From positions 165,516 through 229,515 of the forward strand of contig NMRA01000645.1 of NCBI GenBank assembly GCA_002633005.1: 64,000 nt of DNA, in the 5' to 3' direction. Shown piece after piece: positions 1 through 14,400 of the stretch (position 1 is the stretch's first letter; the number at the start of each line of letters is the position of its first letter). Both the position numbers and the translations under genes were made by a program. The notes beneath the pieces are model-generated. The model was not told the DNA's origin. It did no database searches and saw nothing but the letters and a program-made list of their open reading frames with translations. Source of the DNA: Phoronis australis. Lineage: Eukaryota > Phoronida > Phoronidae.

Positions 1-165
1 AGCCACACAGCAATTACAAGTGGCGTAAATTGCCTTAGAACAAGTTACCCCACCTCTATAATGTGGAATAAATTGTCACTAGTGGGGTAAGTTGCGCTAG
101 TTTAAATAGCATCCAGACAACACTCAAGCCTAGCGACGACTTGTTCCAGGAGTAAGCTGTTCTGG
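1..165 (+). repeat. Dispersed repeat family R1, copy 1
   Basis: Shares ordered blocks with 11922-12083: acaagtggcg, agaacaagttaccc, gtggggtaagttgc, tagcatcca, ttccaggagtaa. It is truncated by the window edge. Confidence 0.75.
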
Positions 166-2390
166 GATAAGCCTGTGTGTGATGGAACTTTACGTTCACA
201 AAGGAGGAACATTTAATTTGGGATGTGGCAATTGGATGTGGTCATATAGATATTGGGTGTCCTGCTGTGCCTCTGGGTTAACCGTTATATTGCTCAAATA
301 TGTGTTGCTTAGACGGCAACTAAATGATCCAATTCAAGGCTATTATGCCGGGTCTCAGTCAACTGAAGATTAATTGTGTCCGATTTGTATTAGATTATGT
401 CTGGATATTAGATGGATGATACTACGATCAATTCCTGGGAGTATCATTTTTTATTCCTTGCGGTCTTGGTTCTTCAAATTGTCTGTGGGGAAGCAGTAAC
501 TCAAAGTCAATTTGCTGAGAGAAAAGTTCTATCTAGTGCATCGGTTATTAATAAACTAGTCCTGCTTGGTGCGGGAGAGTATTGGAAGATCAGTCAACAC
601 AACATTATGGTAACAGTACATGTGGTAAAAATTCTGCGGCTTCTGTCAAAACCTATCTTTTGATTTTAGGTCACTCGTTGTTATCAAATCGTTCCTTGCA
701 TATTTTAGAAATGAATTCAAGTTCTGAGAACAACTGACGAGTCGTTATTTTTTTAGACCACGCCCAATAAGTTTTCTTGTGATGGTTGGTTAGTTTCAGT
801 CGCCAAGGCAGCGTAAACGTGAGTGGGGAAGTCCAGGTGATTTCTTGTAACCATTGTCAATTCAAACAACGTATAAGAACACGATGACGTTGCAGTGGAA
901 GAGTGAATATGCTTGTGAAGATAGTAGGTGTTTTTAACTCCGGCATTGATTTAGGGCAACCTATCTGGTTGTGGTAAATGTAAGAACTTCAAGACTTTTG
1001 CTGAAGTTGATGACCTGAGTTTTTTTTTTCAAAATGCGATATTCACCTTTAATTTTCATTGCTAACTTGAATGTTTCTTTAAATGTATAATTTGTCTCAA
1101 ATATGCAGCTTAATTGGGAGGATTTTCATTAATTTTAATTACATAATGAGTCTAGCATTGCGCACCAATCTCTGGTACTCATACTGTGCTGTTGGCTCAA
1201 TATCAAAATGAAATGCACAATCACTAATTTACCTTGAAAACTGAAAGTGTGCCATTTATTTCCATGCTTTATTTTCCAATTAATATGGTGTGAAACAAAC
1301 CTTGTGCAAAGCCATAACTCTCGTTTAGGTTGCGGTCAGTCTGCCTCATTCTGAAGTTCCGTCTACATGTAGTATTTCCTATACAAAAATAGAGTAATTA
1401 AAAAATATACATTTAATGAAGTTGTAAATTTTCGTTTTATTTTCATATTGCTGTAAACTGGTATGAGCATAGTAATCATACACTTATTATTTTTGTAACA
1501 ACCTAAAGTGCAGGAAATGGAAATCATTTGAAACAGCTTATCAATCAGTTCGCTACAAAAATGTCAGAAGAGGACCGAAAATTTAGTCATATTATATCTC
1601 CAAATATTGATACCCGACCTCTGGCAAATCTAATTATCGGCCATTTCAGGTCTTTCAAAGTTGGAAGCTTTTAGCAGTTTTGAACATTAATTTTTCTTTA
1701 GAGCAGTGGTCGATTGTAATAAAATTTGGTCATTTGTTTTATTATAGTCTATGACCGAGGGAATCGTATCCTAATTTTTTCCGTCAACGGTGGTTTCGGC
1801 CTTCAAATATGAAGACTTGATGGCTCATATCACATATTTGAGGGAAATCAAAAATCTTGAGACAGTGTTTCCAGAGTGTTGACATTAAGTAGCCTAAGCA
1901 CGAAGTCGCCTGCAGTTTCAAGTATCAGAAACTGAAAAAGGTCAGGGTTTGTCATGAAGAATATAGACTTGAACATATCCTGTGGAAAATGATTATCAAT
2001 CAAGTTGTTGGCAGACTCGGTCTTCAGTAACGCATTTGGTGGATTCTTCTTTCGATTATCAAGAAGTCAAAAATATCAGAACTTTGGTGTCAAATTCTGA
2101 GATACGTACATCTGTTCAAAACCTCTTAATTCATCAAAATGCATTTAAGGCAGATTGCATAATTTCTGTTTGTTTTCGTTGCCGACAATAAACATCATCA
2201 AAGACTTCAACATGCAAGTAGGCTTTTTCTGCTACCAAATGTTTTTGAAATTTATTTTCACTATGCAATGGAGAACAGAAATGTCGTCATTATAAACATA
2301 ATGGCGTTAGCAGCCTTGATGATTGTTTGTTCTAGGTCATAAGTTATTATTTAGGTTCCTCTCATTTTTGCTTCAATCTCGTTATTTCAG
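1..2390. other. Upstream/intronic DNA before first visible SCHIP1 exon
   Basis: AT-rich sequence with no ORF showing recognisable protein similarity. The SCHIP1 start exon must lie here or, more likely, beyond the window edge. The first 165 bases belong to a dispersed repeat that recurs near 11.9 kb. Confidence 0.6.
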
Positions 2391-2471
2391 TCGTAATCTG
2401 GAAATTCTTCTTGACGACAACGAGACGACGCGAAAGAACAAAGTGAGGCACTACTATAGCGATGTCGTAAC
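2391..2471 (+). CDS. SCHIP1: SCHIP1 exon A (first seen; IQCJ-like part)
   Basis: The acceptor (gttatttcag) ends at 2390 and the donor gtaagt starts at 2472. Base 2391 completes a codon from an exon upstream. The readable frame starts at 2392 with [20 protein letters not shown] and ends at the two bases AC. The next exon supplies A, making a Thr codon directly before the IQ motif. The other frame tested, from 2391, hits a stop immediately. The exact phase match to the IQ exon is the main support. Confidence 0.8.
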
Positions 2472-5400
2472 GTAAGTATGGATATCTGTGATCAAAGACA
2501 CTCGCATTAAATTGCACAAAGTGGTATCTCTTTGCACCAGCCACATCTTGCATCAACTAATCCCTTATGATTTAGTTCATCCAAGAATTGCACAAACGCT
2601 CGCTGGAAGATCCCTGTTTCTGAGCAGTCTGTGATGATTAGAAATGCAGCCGAATGCGTCTTTGAGAGATTTCTTCTCAGATAGATTCGGTGGATAAATT
2701 ACTAATGGAAACTTGATAAATATGGATTTATATATTTGCCTGCAATTTACATGCCTTAAAGCAATGCTTTTAGTGTCAGGGAAATAAGCCACTGACGTCT
2801 GATCTCTCTTTAGCTGCCAGATTCTGTCAAGAATACGTTGGTACAAGCTGTGAGTCCTGAGATGGAGAAGGCGAAATTGTTTTCACGAACATATATTTGT
2901 TGACCATTAATGATGTTTTCATTGTTCTTTGATTCTCCAGAATTCAGCGAGCGTGGAGAGCCTACAAACGACGTCAGTCACAGCATGACTTGGACATGCT
3001 TCAACGATTAGACTCGGGTATTGACGAGAAAATGTCTAGCTCAACGACTGCAGATAGTTTATTGAGTTCACGGGAGGCCTGGGGTGAAGACATGCCCCTA
3101 TTGGCGACATCTGTTGAATTCAGTGAAGGTTATGATGAAGACAAAGACACTGACGACACAGTCGGACACAGTAACAGTAAAATGCCAAATGTCCCGCTGT
3201 TGGCATTGGTCAATAAAAAGGCACCAGACTCAGAGTGCGAATCTGATTACTCTGAGGTGTCTGAACCAGTGAGAGATAATTTGATTCATGATCACATCCA
3301 TAACAAACAGGTCGTGGACGTAGATAGTTCACCGCGTCACCTGTCACCAAGTGCAGACGAAACCGAAGAAGAGTTTGCAAAGCGTGTTCGCAAAATGAAC
3401 TTCCTCAGCTTGGCGCAAGAATTTGCCGAGTTGAAGAAAGTGACCCCTGATGCCCTGCCCTTTGACCTTCATAAGGGCAAGGACGCAAGTCCAAGTAGTG
3501 AAAGCAGTGGTTCAGCATCGTCAAGACAGTCGGCATCAGTCACACCATGTGACATGGATAAACCAATCACTGGAGTCAATACCACTGACAGTAGACCAAA
3601 CACAGTGAAGCAAGCATGGGCAAAAGAAGCCAGTGCTAACAAATCTGCTTGTGGTGATTTAATAGATTTTGATTCAGATTGCTCACATGGTGTGAAAAAA
3701 ACCACAAGACTAGGCACGGAACTTAGCAGTGCCGCTCAAGACATGGCTTCTAAATTTGAAAGTGCCAAACTAGAGAGCTTGGATCAGTTTGACGTGTACA
3801 ATGTGGAAACTGCGCTACCCAAGATGGATTGGAAAGCACTGGAAGTACAGCTGTTGCGTGCTGCGGAGGAAGAGGAGAATAGGAAGGTAAGAGTTGTCCC
3901 TATTATTTTGTCTTGCCCGGTGAAGATAGGGTGCTAAATTATCTAGGGTCATTCTGTAACCTAGCAAGATACCAGCAAGTGAAAGTTTATGATATCGTGG
4001 GTTTTGTTAATAATGCATGTCGATGTATTGCTAAGACTTGCGTAGTCCTGCCAAATTTGCAACTGACCTTATGGAACGTTACTTCGTAACTCTGGAACTT
4101 CAAGAGATGCTGTGAGACGTCTAAGTGGTTTGAATGGAAACAGTAAATTTTTTCTCCCATAATTCAGTATTCCAGCCTTGTCACCATTCTCTTCAGTGGC
4201 AAATATTTTGCTAGAGTCCGCATTAAACATGCCCCAGGTACTCGTGGACACTTGCCTTTCACTCACATGATGTTGAGAAGATGTGCGTGATCTTGTAAAG
4301 ATCTGCGTGATGTTGCGAAGACCTGCATGATCTTGCAAAACTTGCTGTTGGAGTTGGAAACTGTCGGTGACATTTGCCTCCTTTTCCAAGTAGGTTGCCT
4401 CATTTAGGTACGGAAGATGAAAACCTTTGTTTGGAACAATGTAACCTGTAGTTGTGCTCAGTGAGTCTAGGAGGTGCCAATGCTTTTGCCAGAATGAGCA
4501 CTTTTCCTGACAGAAATCCAAAAGTTAAGCACGTATAGCACAGAGGATTACTTGTTCAGTTACCAGTAAAAGAAATGGAAATTCACTTGGGCTTTTAAGC
4601 TCATTATCAGTCTGAATTTTAGCTAAAAGTACCCCAGATACGAAGTCAGTTGTTTAGGCACTTGATTTGTTGCAAAATGTGGAAACCACACAGGTAAGAT
4701 TGTGAATGTGTGGCCACTAGATAACGGTGTAACTGATTTATCCTTGAGCCACCATTCTTCCCGAGCTTCTGAGTACATTTGTACCAGAAGTTGGGGGTGA
4801 TGCAGAGTAGCTGACAACTGGGGAAACTCAGAACAAAAAGTGTTTCCTGATATAGTCAAAAGGTGTCATTAGCTGTTGTATCGTGATGAATTCCCCATTC
4901 AATACTGGATCACATATACCTTTGAAAATCACCATGTATCTTATGTCAATCTGACAATTGACATTAATGTTTACATTTTTCATTAGGAAATGTTTAAGCA
5001 TGCATTCGTGTAGTTTTGACGAGTCGGTAAACCAGAATCCATGATGATCTTAGACGAATGGCCATGGAGCTCTTTGCATATATGGTATCAGTGACTGAAA
5101 TCTAAAATTTATTTTTTCATTCGCTCAACCCATTTTCTGATGCCCTCGTTATAATTACCATGGTCTAACATAACAACTGTTGTGTTGAGATATTTGTCCT
5201 GTATTTTGAAAGTTTGTACGCGTTCACATATTTCAATTAGAAATTGAAAATGGAAAAAGGTAGACCTGACTTTCGAGCAATTCTCAAACTCAGAAATGCA
5301 AATTGCTTGTTGTATGGAATGAAGCAATATCTCTGAGATTTTCAATCAGCGTCGTATTTTGGATAGGGCTTAGAACATTTTCAGAACTGCGATAATTATC

Positions 5401-8400
5401 TGCAAAAAACTTACATGACAATTACAGTGCAGGGCAGACAACTTTTCTTGGAAACTATGCTTATGCAATAAATAGTAGAATGCCACTGCTCATCGGGTTT
5501 TCATTTGTCGAAAGAAAGGTCACTGACTTAATTTCGAAAAATTATTACCTTTCGTAGTTCAAACAGATGAATATGGAGTCATTTAGAAAGAAAATACATT
5601 TATGTTTAATGTTTCTGCGTTGTATACTGTTCATGAAAATATTCTTAGTCCACCGTGACGACTCTGTCAATTGAACTAGACAAAATATGAGGTCAATTTT
5701 AAGTAGGAATTTGAGAAATCAGACAAACAATTTGTGCCTTACGTGATAGTTGAGTTAAGCACAGTCATATTGTGTTAAGCTGTGGCATTACAAGGTTTAA
5801 TGGAGAATGAACTGTAATCATGCATTTGTAACCCAAACAAGCTGACCTACCTTCCGCATTTAGAAAATACAGTGTGATGTGGCCACGCCATGTTGTCAAT
5901 CGTATCCAAAACCGCGATGTTAAAGCAAGAATCGGTTTTGCATTCTTGGTAGCAAAGAGCACATAGCTTTATGGTAAAATAGAACTGTTGACATGATCGG
6001 GATAATTGTCCGTGCACGTTCATTATAAAATACCATGAGGTTTTAGCTCTGAGAGTTAAGTCGTCAATGATGAAGGGCGACGTATGAAGCTGCTAGTTTT
6101 AGGGTTCCCCGTCCATTTCGGTCAATGCAATGGAACTCGATATTCACGTAGAACTCATATCTGAAGATAATGAAAATTAAAAGCATGAAAATTTTGAAAC
6201 ATCCAGTTGAGAAAACAGATCAAATTTGAGTCTAATACTGGAATAAAAATTTACAAAAATTAGCGACATTGTGTCAGTAAGTTCAAGTGGGTTAAAGCAT
6301 TCAGAATAGAATGTATTTGTAACTTCTTTTCTTGCTTTTCATCTTACACAAGCATTTATGAAAGCAAAATTTCAACTGGGAACAGGACGAAAATTGAAAA
6401 ACGGTGCCACCAGTGGTTATTTTAGGAGCTATTTTTGTGATCTGGATTCCCTGGTTTCAACCTGAATATTCAAATTTGACATGGGATGTTAAGGTCAACG
6501 TATTAATCGAACTAATCTTTTTTTCTCAAACTATCCATCGTTCACTGACCTTGTAATTAAGGGACTGCAGTGTACTTTGAAAATGCATATTTATCCAATC
6601 AGCAGAGAAAACAACCAAGCATAAAACTTGACAAGCTTAGTCTGAGTATATGAAGGCATTGTCATTCATTTCTAAAGGTGCTTTCCCATTAGGGCAACTT
6701 TACTCTACTGAGGCTTCGCCAAAACTTTGCTTACCTTTCCCACTAAACACTGACATCAGAGTTATCGTTATGACAAAAAAATAGCGCTGTTCATTCGTAC
6801 CAATATCTGTACATTCATATTTATTTAGGTGCGTCTATTGAGAGCATATCGGTGATGCCACAATAACAAAGAATATAATGTTTTGCGGGGTATCTCACGG
6901 ATGTTATTAGATTTACTTGGCAACCAACCAAGCCACTCTGATGGTTTGGTTTTATCATTCCACCAACATTTGGGGCAGCTGCTGGTTGTTGGATGGCAAC
7001 CAATCAACTCCATTTGATCGCCTCTTCACTTGGCCACCAGGTGGGGCAGTGTAAAGCAGTCAGAGAGAATGACAGTGAGTTACTTGGTTGCCATCTAACA
7101 ACCAATAGCTCCTCTATCTGACGCGTGTTCAACAGAGTGAGCGCCCGCTAGCGTGTACTCGCGAATATAAAGAACAGCTCCTGAACAGCTGTGAGCGCTC
7201 ACTGTGTCACAGTGATCCAGTATGGCGACTCTGAAGCAGATTGTGTTGAACGTCTTAGCCAATGAGCTTAACATCCTTCCTATGGCGTACTGAGCGAGGA
7301 CTATTATGAATCTATGCCAATATTAATATCAGCAGCCCAAGACAACAACCGTGAAGGCCTTGGAATGACAAGAATTGAAAATTACTTCGAGGAAACTGTT
7401 CCTCGCTGCAGCGACTCGCAATTTAAGTCGCACTTTCGGATGAGTCGGTCAACTTTTGAGGTTAGTTTTCGTGTTGCAGAACCATAATGGGCTCATATGT
7501 TGCAGATGTGATCGCAGGACGCCATCTTGGAAATCTAAGCGAACATGCTCTCTAGGTCATTTGCGAACGCTCGCGAGCGCTAACGTAAACACAGCTGTTC
7601 AGAACGAGGGCGCTCAAATCGCTCGCGGGCGCTCACTCTATTGAACACGCTTCTGGTGTCAAATCTAAAACAACCCAATACATACTCCATCTGGTGGCCG
7701 TTTGTTAAATGAAGCATGAGTGAGGTGTACACCTAACCAGTTGGTTGACATCCATGTAAGATTATGTCATGTATGAATCTTTGAAAACTTTGACGGCTTG
7801 TTTTTAATTGGATGTTTGTTTTACGAAATATAAACTTATTCTGAAAATGATAATGCTGACCATGGGACATCAAGGTCAAGGTGTTTAAACTCCGTTAATG
7901 AATGACGTCCCTTATTCTTCTCACTTCAGCACTGTAATATTGTCGAAACTTGAAATAAAAAATGCTTGGTGTGATAAACCAATTATTTGCTAATGGATTT
8001 AATTTCTTTATTTGCACACCTATGAAGTGTAACAACCATTGATACAAGAAGTAATTATTTAGACCTTTGTGCTATACTGATATTGACATAGGTAACAATT
8101 TTTCTAATGTCAGTCATGCTGGTGAATGTACAGATATACTGTATGCTTTTTCAACTGCATGTGTACAATTCTTTGTAAGGCTTCTAACCAGCTGTACGTT
8201 AGTGGGTACAGTACACTCAGATATTAATTACTTAATAATGCTTTCTGGTAATTTGTAGGCTAAACCTCATTTGGTGTAACTAATTGTGTTAATACACAAT
8301 AAAAAACAGATGTAAAACTGAGGGCAGGTATCATATGCAGGATTTTGTCATTGCCTCTTTTGAGAATTTTCAGTTAAGCGCCCACTCCTCAGGCTAACAC

Positions 8401-11400
8401 CCACCAGAGTGAATTCATTTTCAAAACAGAATGGTGTGCTTTCAATGCGGAAACCAGACCAATTTCAAGTCACACTTGTAGTTTGCTGTCATGTCAGGGT
8501 CATTGTATTCTGTTAGCATCTTTTATTGTGCCTTAAAAATGGCTGCGTAGTTGAAAGAGACACAAGGGACTATACTCATCCTCCAACTTTCATTGTACGG
8601 CAGGCCTTTATGCAGCGTAAGTCCTGGGCGTCCAAATGGACTCCCTAGCACTAATATGGACGCCCTTGTAAGGTCGCCCAATGTATTATTTGGACACCCA
8701 CTATCAATAGGAACCTTTCAAGTTTGGACACACACATTGTAATGAATACTAGGAAGCCTCTGAAGGGTCACAGTGGGGGCTGTTTTTTCAAAGCAGGAAG
8801 ACATATACAATGTATATGCAAAATATATACAATGTTGCNGGGGGGATTGCTGGGGGTGGGGGGGTTATGCGTCGGAATCATGGATGCCTTGGAATATTGG
8901 GAACCCCATTTTGGACACCCTATTTTTGAAATCCTGGATAAAGGCCTGTTGTATGGTACAACAGTTTTTTTTAAAGAATTTGCCTTTTTTAGAAGTTATA
9001 GATCCAAATCCCAGATTTGTTTGCCTGTGACAGCTTTATGACTCTAGTGACATTCATGGCAGGTTCACGAAAGTCATAAGATTTCTTCTTGTGAAATTTG
9101 AACTGCATCATTCCCACATAGCATGACTGGAACAATCATAGTTGCAAAATTTTGACTAACGGAGGGAGTTTGTTCTTCGATTTATCTAAATTTGTGTCTT
9201 CAACGACTTTCATGGTATATGGCAGGTCAGTCTTAGAAAAGCAGTGGGTATTTTTTCAACTTATACAGTTGTCGTCTAGAGAGCACACTTAGAACTTTGA
9301 ACTTTGGCAACAATCCTTGCGACTGGCTATATGGACTTCAACTTTGAATAGGTGGCCAGGGCGATTGTCTTGCTTGGGTTTATCGCTCTTATTGGAGTAA
9401 ATATTCACCCCCCAATTCTTGAAATTTCCGATTTAAGCATTCATCTTTGGGTTGATGCTCGGACACCTTGTTTCCAAGCTAGCTCACTGCCTGGGGCATT
9501 AACCAGAGTGTTTACTGTAGCTAATTAATAATTCCTCATGGCGTTGGTTAGCTGTGAACATTTTCTCATTTGACTCAATTTATAGTTGAGTTACCATTTT
9601 AAACTTAAAAGAATAAATCCTTTTTTGCTCAAATTCAAATCTTTTCATAACACCAACCATTACATCTTTGATAGCCTTCACCTATGGGAATTTACGGCAG
9701 CCGGCATGCAATTAAATATCTTTAATCCTATCAGATCAAATGAGCTCTAATATTCTCTTGGCCTTCCCACCATAGGTGATTATTCCTTTTTGTCCAAAGA
9801 TCGAAAATCCTATTATAAACATCTGCATCTTGCTGTAATTTCATGTTCTACACTGACTAATGAGGAAGATGCTGGCGATTCATGCCCTGGATTACCTGTA
9901 GTAAAGTGTCTTGAAATTTGAACAAAAATAATTGACTACTTTGTCATGGTTACATTTTCCAAACGCGTGTAATGTTTGCAAAAAATGCTCAGAATTTCGC
10001 CCTGTGTTTTTTGCGGTATAGAAGGTGTAAAATATAGAATACAATTCTTACTGTATTTTTGGGATAAGATTTATTTATTAGTGAAATAAAATTTCTCTTT
10101 TGTGCAGTATGGTGTTCAAAGTTGAAGATGCTATGCTACATAACAATCCCGCTTCGGATCCGGTAGGCATGTACTGCTGAGTTCGTGGGTGCGAAAGAAC
10201 CAGCTTGTACTGATTCCTGTTTCTATATGATTGTAACTCGTGATTTCATTGACTTTTGGTAATTTCAATATCATGCGTGTATATGCTATTGCAATTACAG
10301 CAGACTGATTCATGAAATGATTATTTGAAAAATTAAATTAACGCTATTTGTTATAACTGTTATTCATAATTATGTACCTGTAAAATCTTACCAATTTCAG
10401 AAAAAAATGTTAAAGGTGTTTTTCTTCCATTTTTCAAAAGCTCATTATGATGAATGCACTCAGTTTTTCAAAATTTTTGTCGATGGTATCCTTGAAGTTA
10501 AGATTAATAAAACCTTTATTTTGTGCTAATTATCTTTTATAAAAGAATGAAAAAAATAAAGTTTGAATCGTGTGTTGCATTGTGTTCCAAATTGGTGAAC
10601 TCTTCTTATAATGGAAAGAAATTGTTGATGTTCTCAGTATCTCAACTTGCTTGTCATGTTGACCTCTCCCTCAATTGTCACCACCAAGAAATGTTAATGG
10701 CCTTGTGCAATTTATTATTCAATAGTTATCAAGCAGTAGTGACTACCTACTGGATATCATTCCTAGACACATCATTCCTAGACAGGACATATTAGAAATT
10801 TGCCCGCTTAACAACTTTTAAGCATTTCAAAACCCCACTTACATTTCCTAATTCGTTTTCCAATATCCTTTAGCAAATTACCGTGACTCGGTCGACATTA
10901 TTAATTGAAGGCTCTTTTTCCTGTCGTCTTAGATCTATTGGCAATGTTCGTTGGCTAATGTGTGCCTGTTGTCATCTACAAAGGTGTAGTGAACTGTCAT
11001 GGTTACTCTGATGCTGCTTGAATCCAGGGATTTGTTTCGCGAAAAGTGACTTAAGACTTTTGTCAGAGATTTGATCTTGCCCTTGACTCGACTATTTCTG
11101 TAAAACAATTAAATGTCATTTCAGTAAAAGTGCAGTCTCTGAGAATATACAACTAGTTACTGTGGTAATTTCTGTTATTATACCTGGACTCTGATGCACT
11201 CATAGTTACTTGGTTAATTAGTCCGTTTTCAGCAACTGTGAAGTGTATGACCAAAATTCTGTTGAAGTCTGAAGTAACTTTGAGGGTCCTGTTTCATGAA
11301 AAATGACACAAGATTAAAGTGAAAGATTTGATCTTATGATCTACACATTTATCTCTGGAAAATAACTAAATCTCATTTGCGCAAAAGTCCAAACTTCCAG

Positions 11401-14400
11401 GTAGTGAAATAATTTCTTTGATTTAGTTCGGTTGTGACACTTTCATAATTACTTGGCTAAACATTTTGTCACCAATTGTATAGTGGGAGTTTTAGACCAA
11501 ATTTCTGTCTTAAGGCCCTTTCGTACTAACTTAACTCTGGTATGACCGGAACGTCAGCATAAACTGCGAATCATTCATACCAGCTTCGGTTGTTAACAGC
11601 ATCAAAGTAAACAGTAGGTGTCGTCATCGAATAATTGGGAAGTACCTTTGATGCATCCCGTGTACGCTAAGATTTTTTAAATGGGACAATTTGGGAAAAT
11701 TTACGTGTGCTTATCGACAAAAAACTTAATAATTCGATTGGTGATTATTCAAGCAACAATAAGCGAGGACACTGCCCTTTGATTATTGATGATAGCAGTG
11801 ACCTCTGGCGATAACTGGCATGACATTGAACACCTTATGCGAATACGCGCCGCGCAAGAGAAAACCGGTCTGAATGTAACCACAGCTGATAAATACTTCT
11901 GCCTTGACCCAGGTTTGTGGCCACATAGGAATTAGAAGTGGCGCAAGTTACCCTAGAACAAGTTACCCAACCTCGATAAGGTGGAGTAAGTTGTCACAAG
12001 TGGGGTAAGTTGCACGTGTTTAGCATCCATACAGTTCTCAAACCTTGTGAGAATTCGTTCCAGGAGTAACTGTGTCTGTGTTTGGACTGCACTTATGTCA
12101 CAGATTGGGTATTATGGTTATTGGTGAGTGGTCTTTCTCTACAGTTGCCTTGTAATTCGCGTAGGTCACGCTTTCCTGCATAGCAGACTTTGAAAGAAGT
12201 TTTCAAATTTTCCTCAAAACTTTTGAAGGTTGTTGAGGGTCATAGAGTTTGGTCTCCTTTTAAAATTTGTGTTTGCGCACATTGTGCTATGGCCTACAAA
12301 ACTCACCGGATCAGTTCGAAAATGTACCGTAATTTGAAAAATTAGCTTAAAATTAAAATTTGCACCCAGTTACATATGACCTGGCTTAAACCTTAGGACA
12401 GTTGTATTTGGAAACTTAGTTCCAGTTAATGACCTTTATGTCAGTTTGCCGCTTCCAGTGCATTTTAAATCATGAATCTACAAAAGTGACTGAGGTGTGC
12501 TACTGAGAATGAAAAATTTAGACATAATAGTATACAAATTCAATAAAAAGTTGTAAAATATAAAAGAAACTTGTAGCTATTGATCCCACAAGGTCTCTGA
12601 ATAAATCCGAACTTTGGAATCACATTTTTAGTCTTAACATCTGTCCTATTTGAAATTTGAGAGTCCTAGCTCAAAATTTGACTTTGCACTTAAATTGGTG
12701 ATCTTTGATGTATATTACTTGATTTGTGTCTGTGATCTTTTATGTACGGTAATCAGCAGGTGAATGTTGATGAAGATTGTCATTATGTAATAATGTTCAT
12801 TAGTGAAGCTTTGAAATTGTGGGAAAAGCAGTGTTTTGAAATTTTCATGTACAACTTTTCTTCCGGTGCATTATGGGCAGTAAAATGATATCCAAATGCT
12901 ATTCAGGACTATATATGAAGTTGTTGAACTTCTGTTTCAGAGATATTGGGCTTCAAAAGTGGGTGGCAAATACGAACATAACTAAGAACTATGATTAAAA
13001 CACATATAGAATACCGTAGCAGGACTCCCGGCTGCACTGACATGCGCAATTACCAAAGAATAATTGAGATTGTTAAGCTGAATTTGTCAACTGTGGCTGC
13101 CCTGTGTTGTCTTTTGAAACGTCTCCAAGATTCTTGTGTTTTCATTGAACAGATTGGTGAAAACACTAAATTTTAGGTTTTTGACTGAAAATGATTTAAA
13201 CTCAGGTTTCTCTTGTTCTTGTAGGCACACTCAGCTAACTAATAAAATGCACGCTTCCCAGTTCCCTGTATAATTTAAAACAGGATTGTTGTATTGATTT
13301 CAAGTCAGTTCGATTCTGAGGTGCCTGCTAGAAGGGTCTTGGTGGAGTCACCTGATAACTCTGATATTACTGATGCACACACAAGTATAATGCACACCTT
13401 GTAACTGATTGATGAGTGATTAATAACTCATTTGTTTGATTGGTGCTGGTGAATTGAAGTCACTTTGTAATCCATACTAAGACAGGAGCAGATTCGATTG
13501 TCGTTAGCATTTCATTAGTGGGCCTGTGCAGACTGTGTCGTCGTTGCTTGCCGGTTGATAGCATGATTCATCTACTCGCCTCATATTGTTGTGGGAGACG
13601 AATTCATCGTTTTTCGCGCTGAATCAGATTGTGTGGATTGCCAGTAGTCGCTGCGTCTCTCACCAAAGTTCAATGTGTGGATCTACTATAGTGTTTGGCC
13701 ATGACCAAAATTTAAGTGAATGAAGCTGTGAAACTTAGTACTTTTAAAGGATACACCTGATCAATCTATTGATTTAGAGTATTATAGCATGTGTCATACA
13801 GTACAGAATGAGCGAAGCTAGTGGGTGTCTGTTTGGTATTGCGAGATTTTCCTGGAGTGGGTTTCAAAGAATTTTCTTTCATGTTGGATTATGGAATAGT
13901 ACACAGTAGGTTGGGAACCAGATCCCTATGATGTTACATTTATGGAGAAACTTGAGAGGAAGTGCTAATTAATGCCTTTACATTGGCATCACAAGTTATT
14001 CTTCTTCAAGACATCAGTTTGTGTGTGCTGAATTTCAACACAAGCACGATAATCGAACTGCTGGTGGGAAGTAGTGCAAAGTTTTGAAAGTTGTCTTATG
14101 AAGTGAAGGGGTTTTATATTTGTGGTGGATACAGCAAGGTAGTCGAAGCTTTGGTGGAAGATTTTGTGCTGTTTAGTAAAATGGCCGAACCAATTACACC
14201 CGCTATGCCAGTGATGTAAATTGTTTTAGTTGATAAGGTAACTGCACAGAACAATGTCACTGCCAGCTGTAGCACCAAGAATCTATTATTACCGACAGTC
14301 ACGTTGGCGTCATCACCTACAGGTAAGCAGTCGGAGGTGAAATTGTCGGAAGAAGCTATGCTTTCAAGATGTGGTTTTCTTTGGTACGTTATGCAAATAA

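Noticed and set aside
412-663. 83-codon ORF with a hydrophobic start before the first visible SCHIP1 exon
   Set aside because: Its phase and sequence do not join exon A, no similarity to the IQCJ N-terminus, and no donor at a sensible place.
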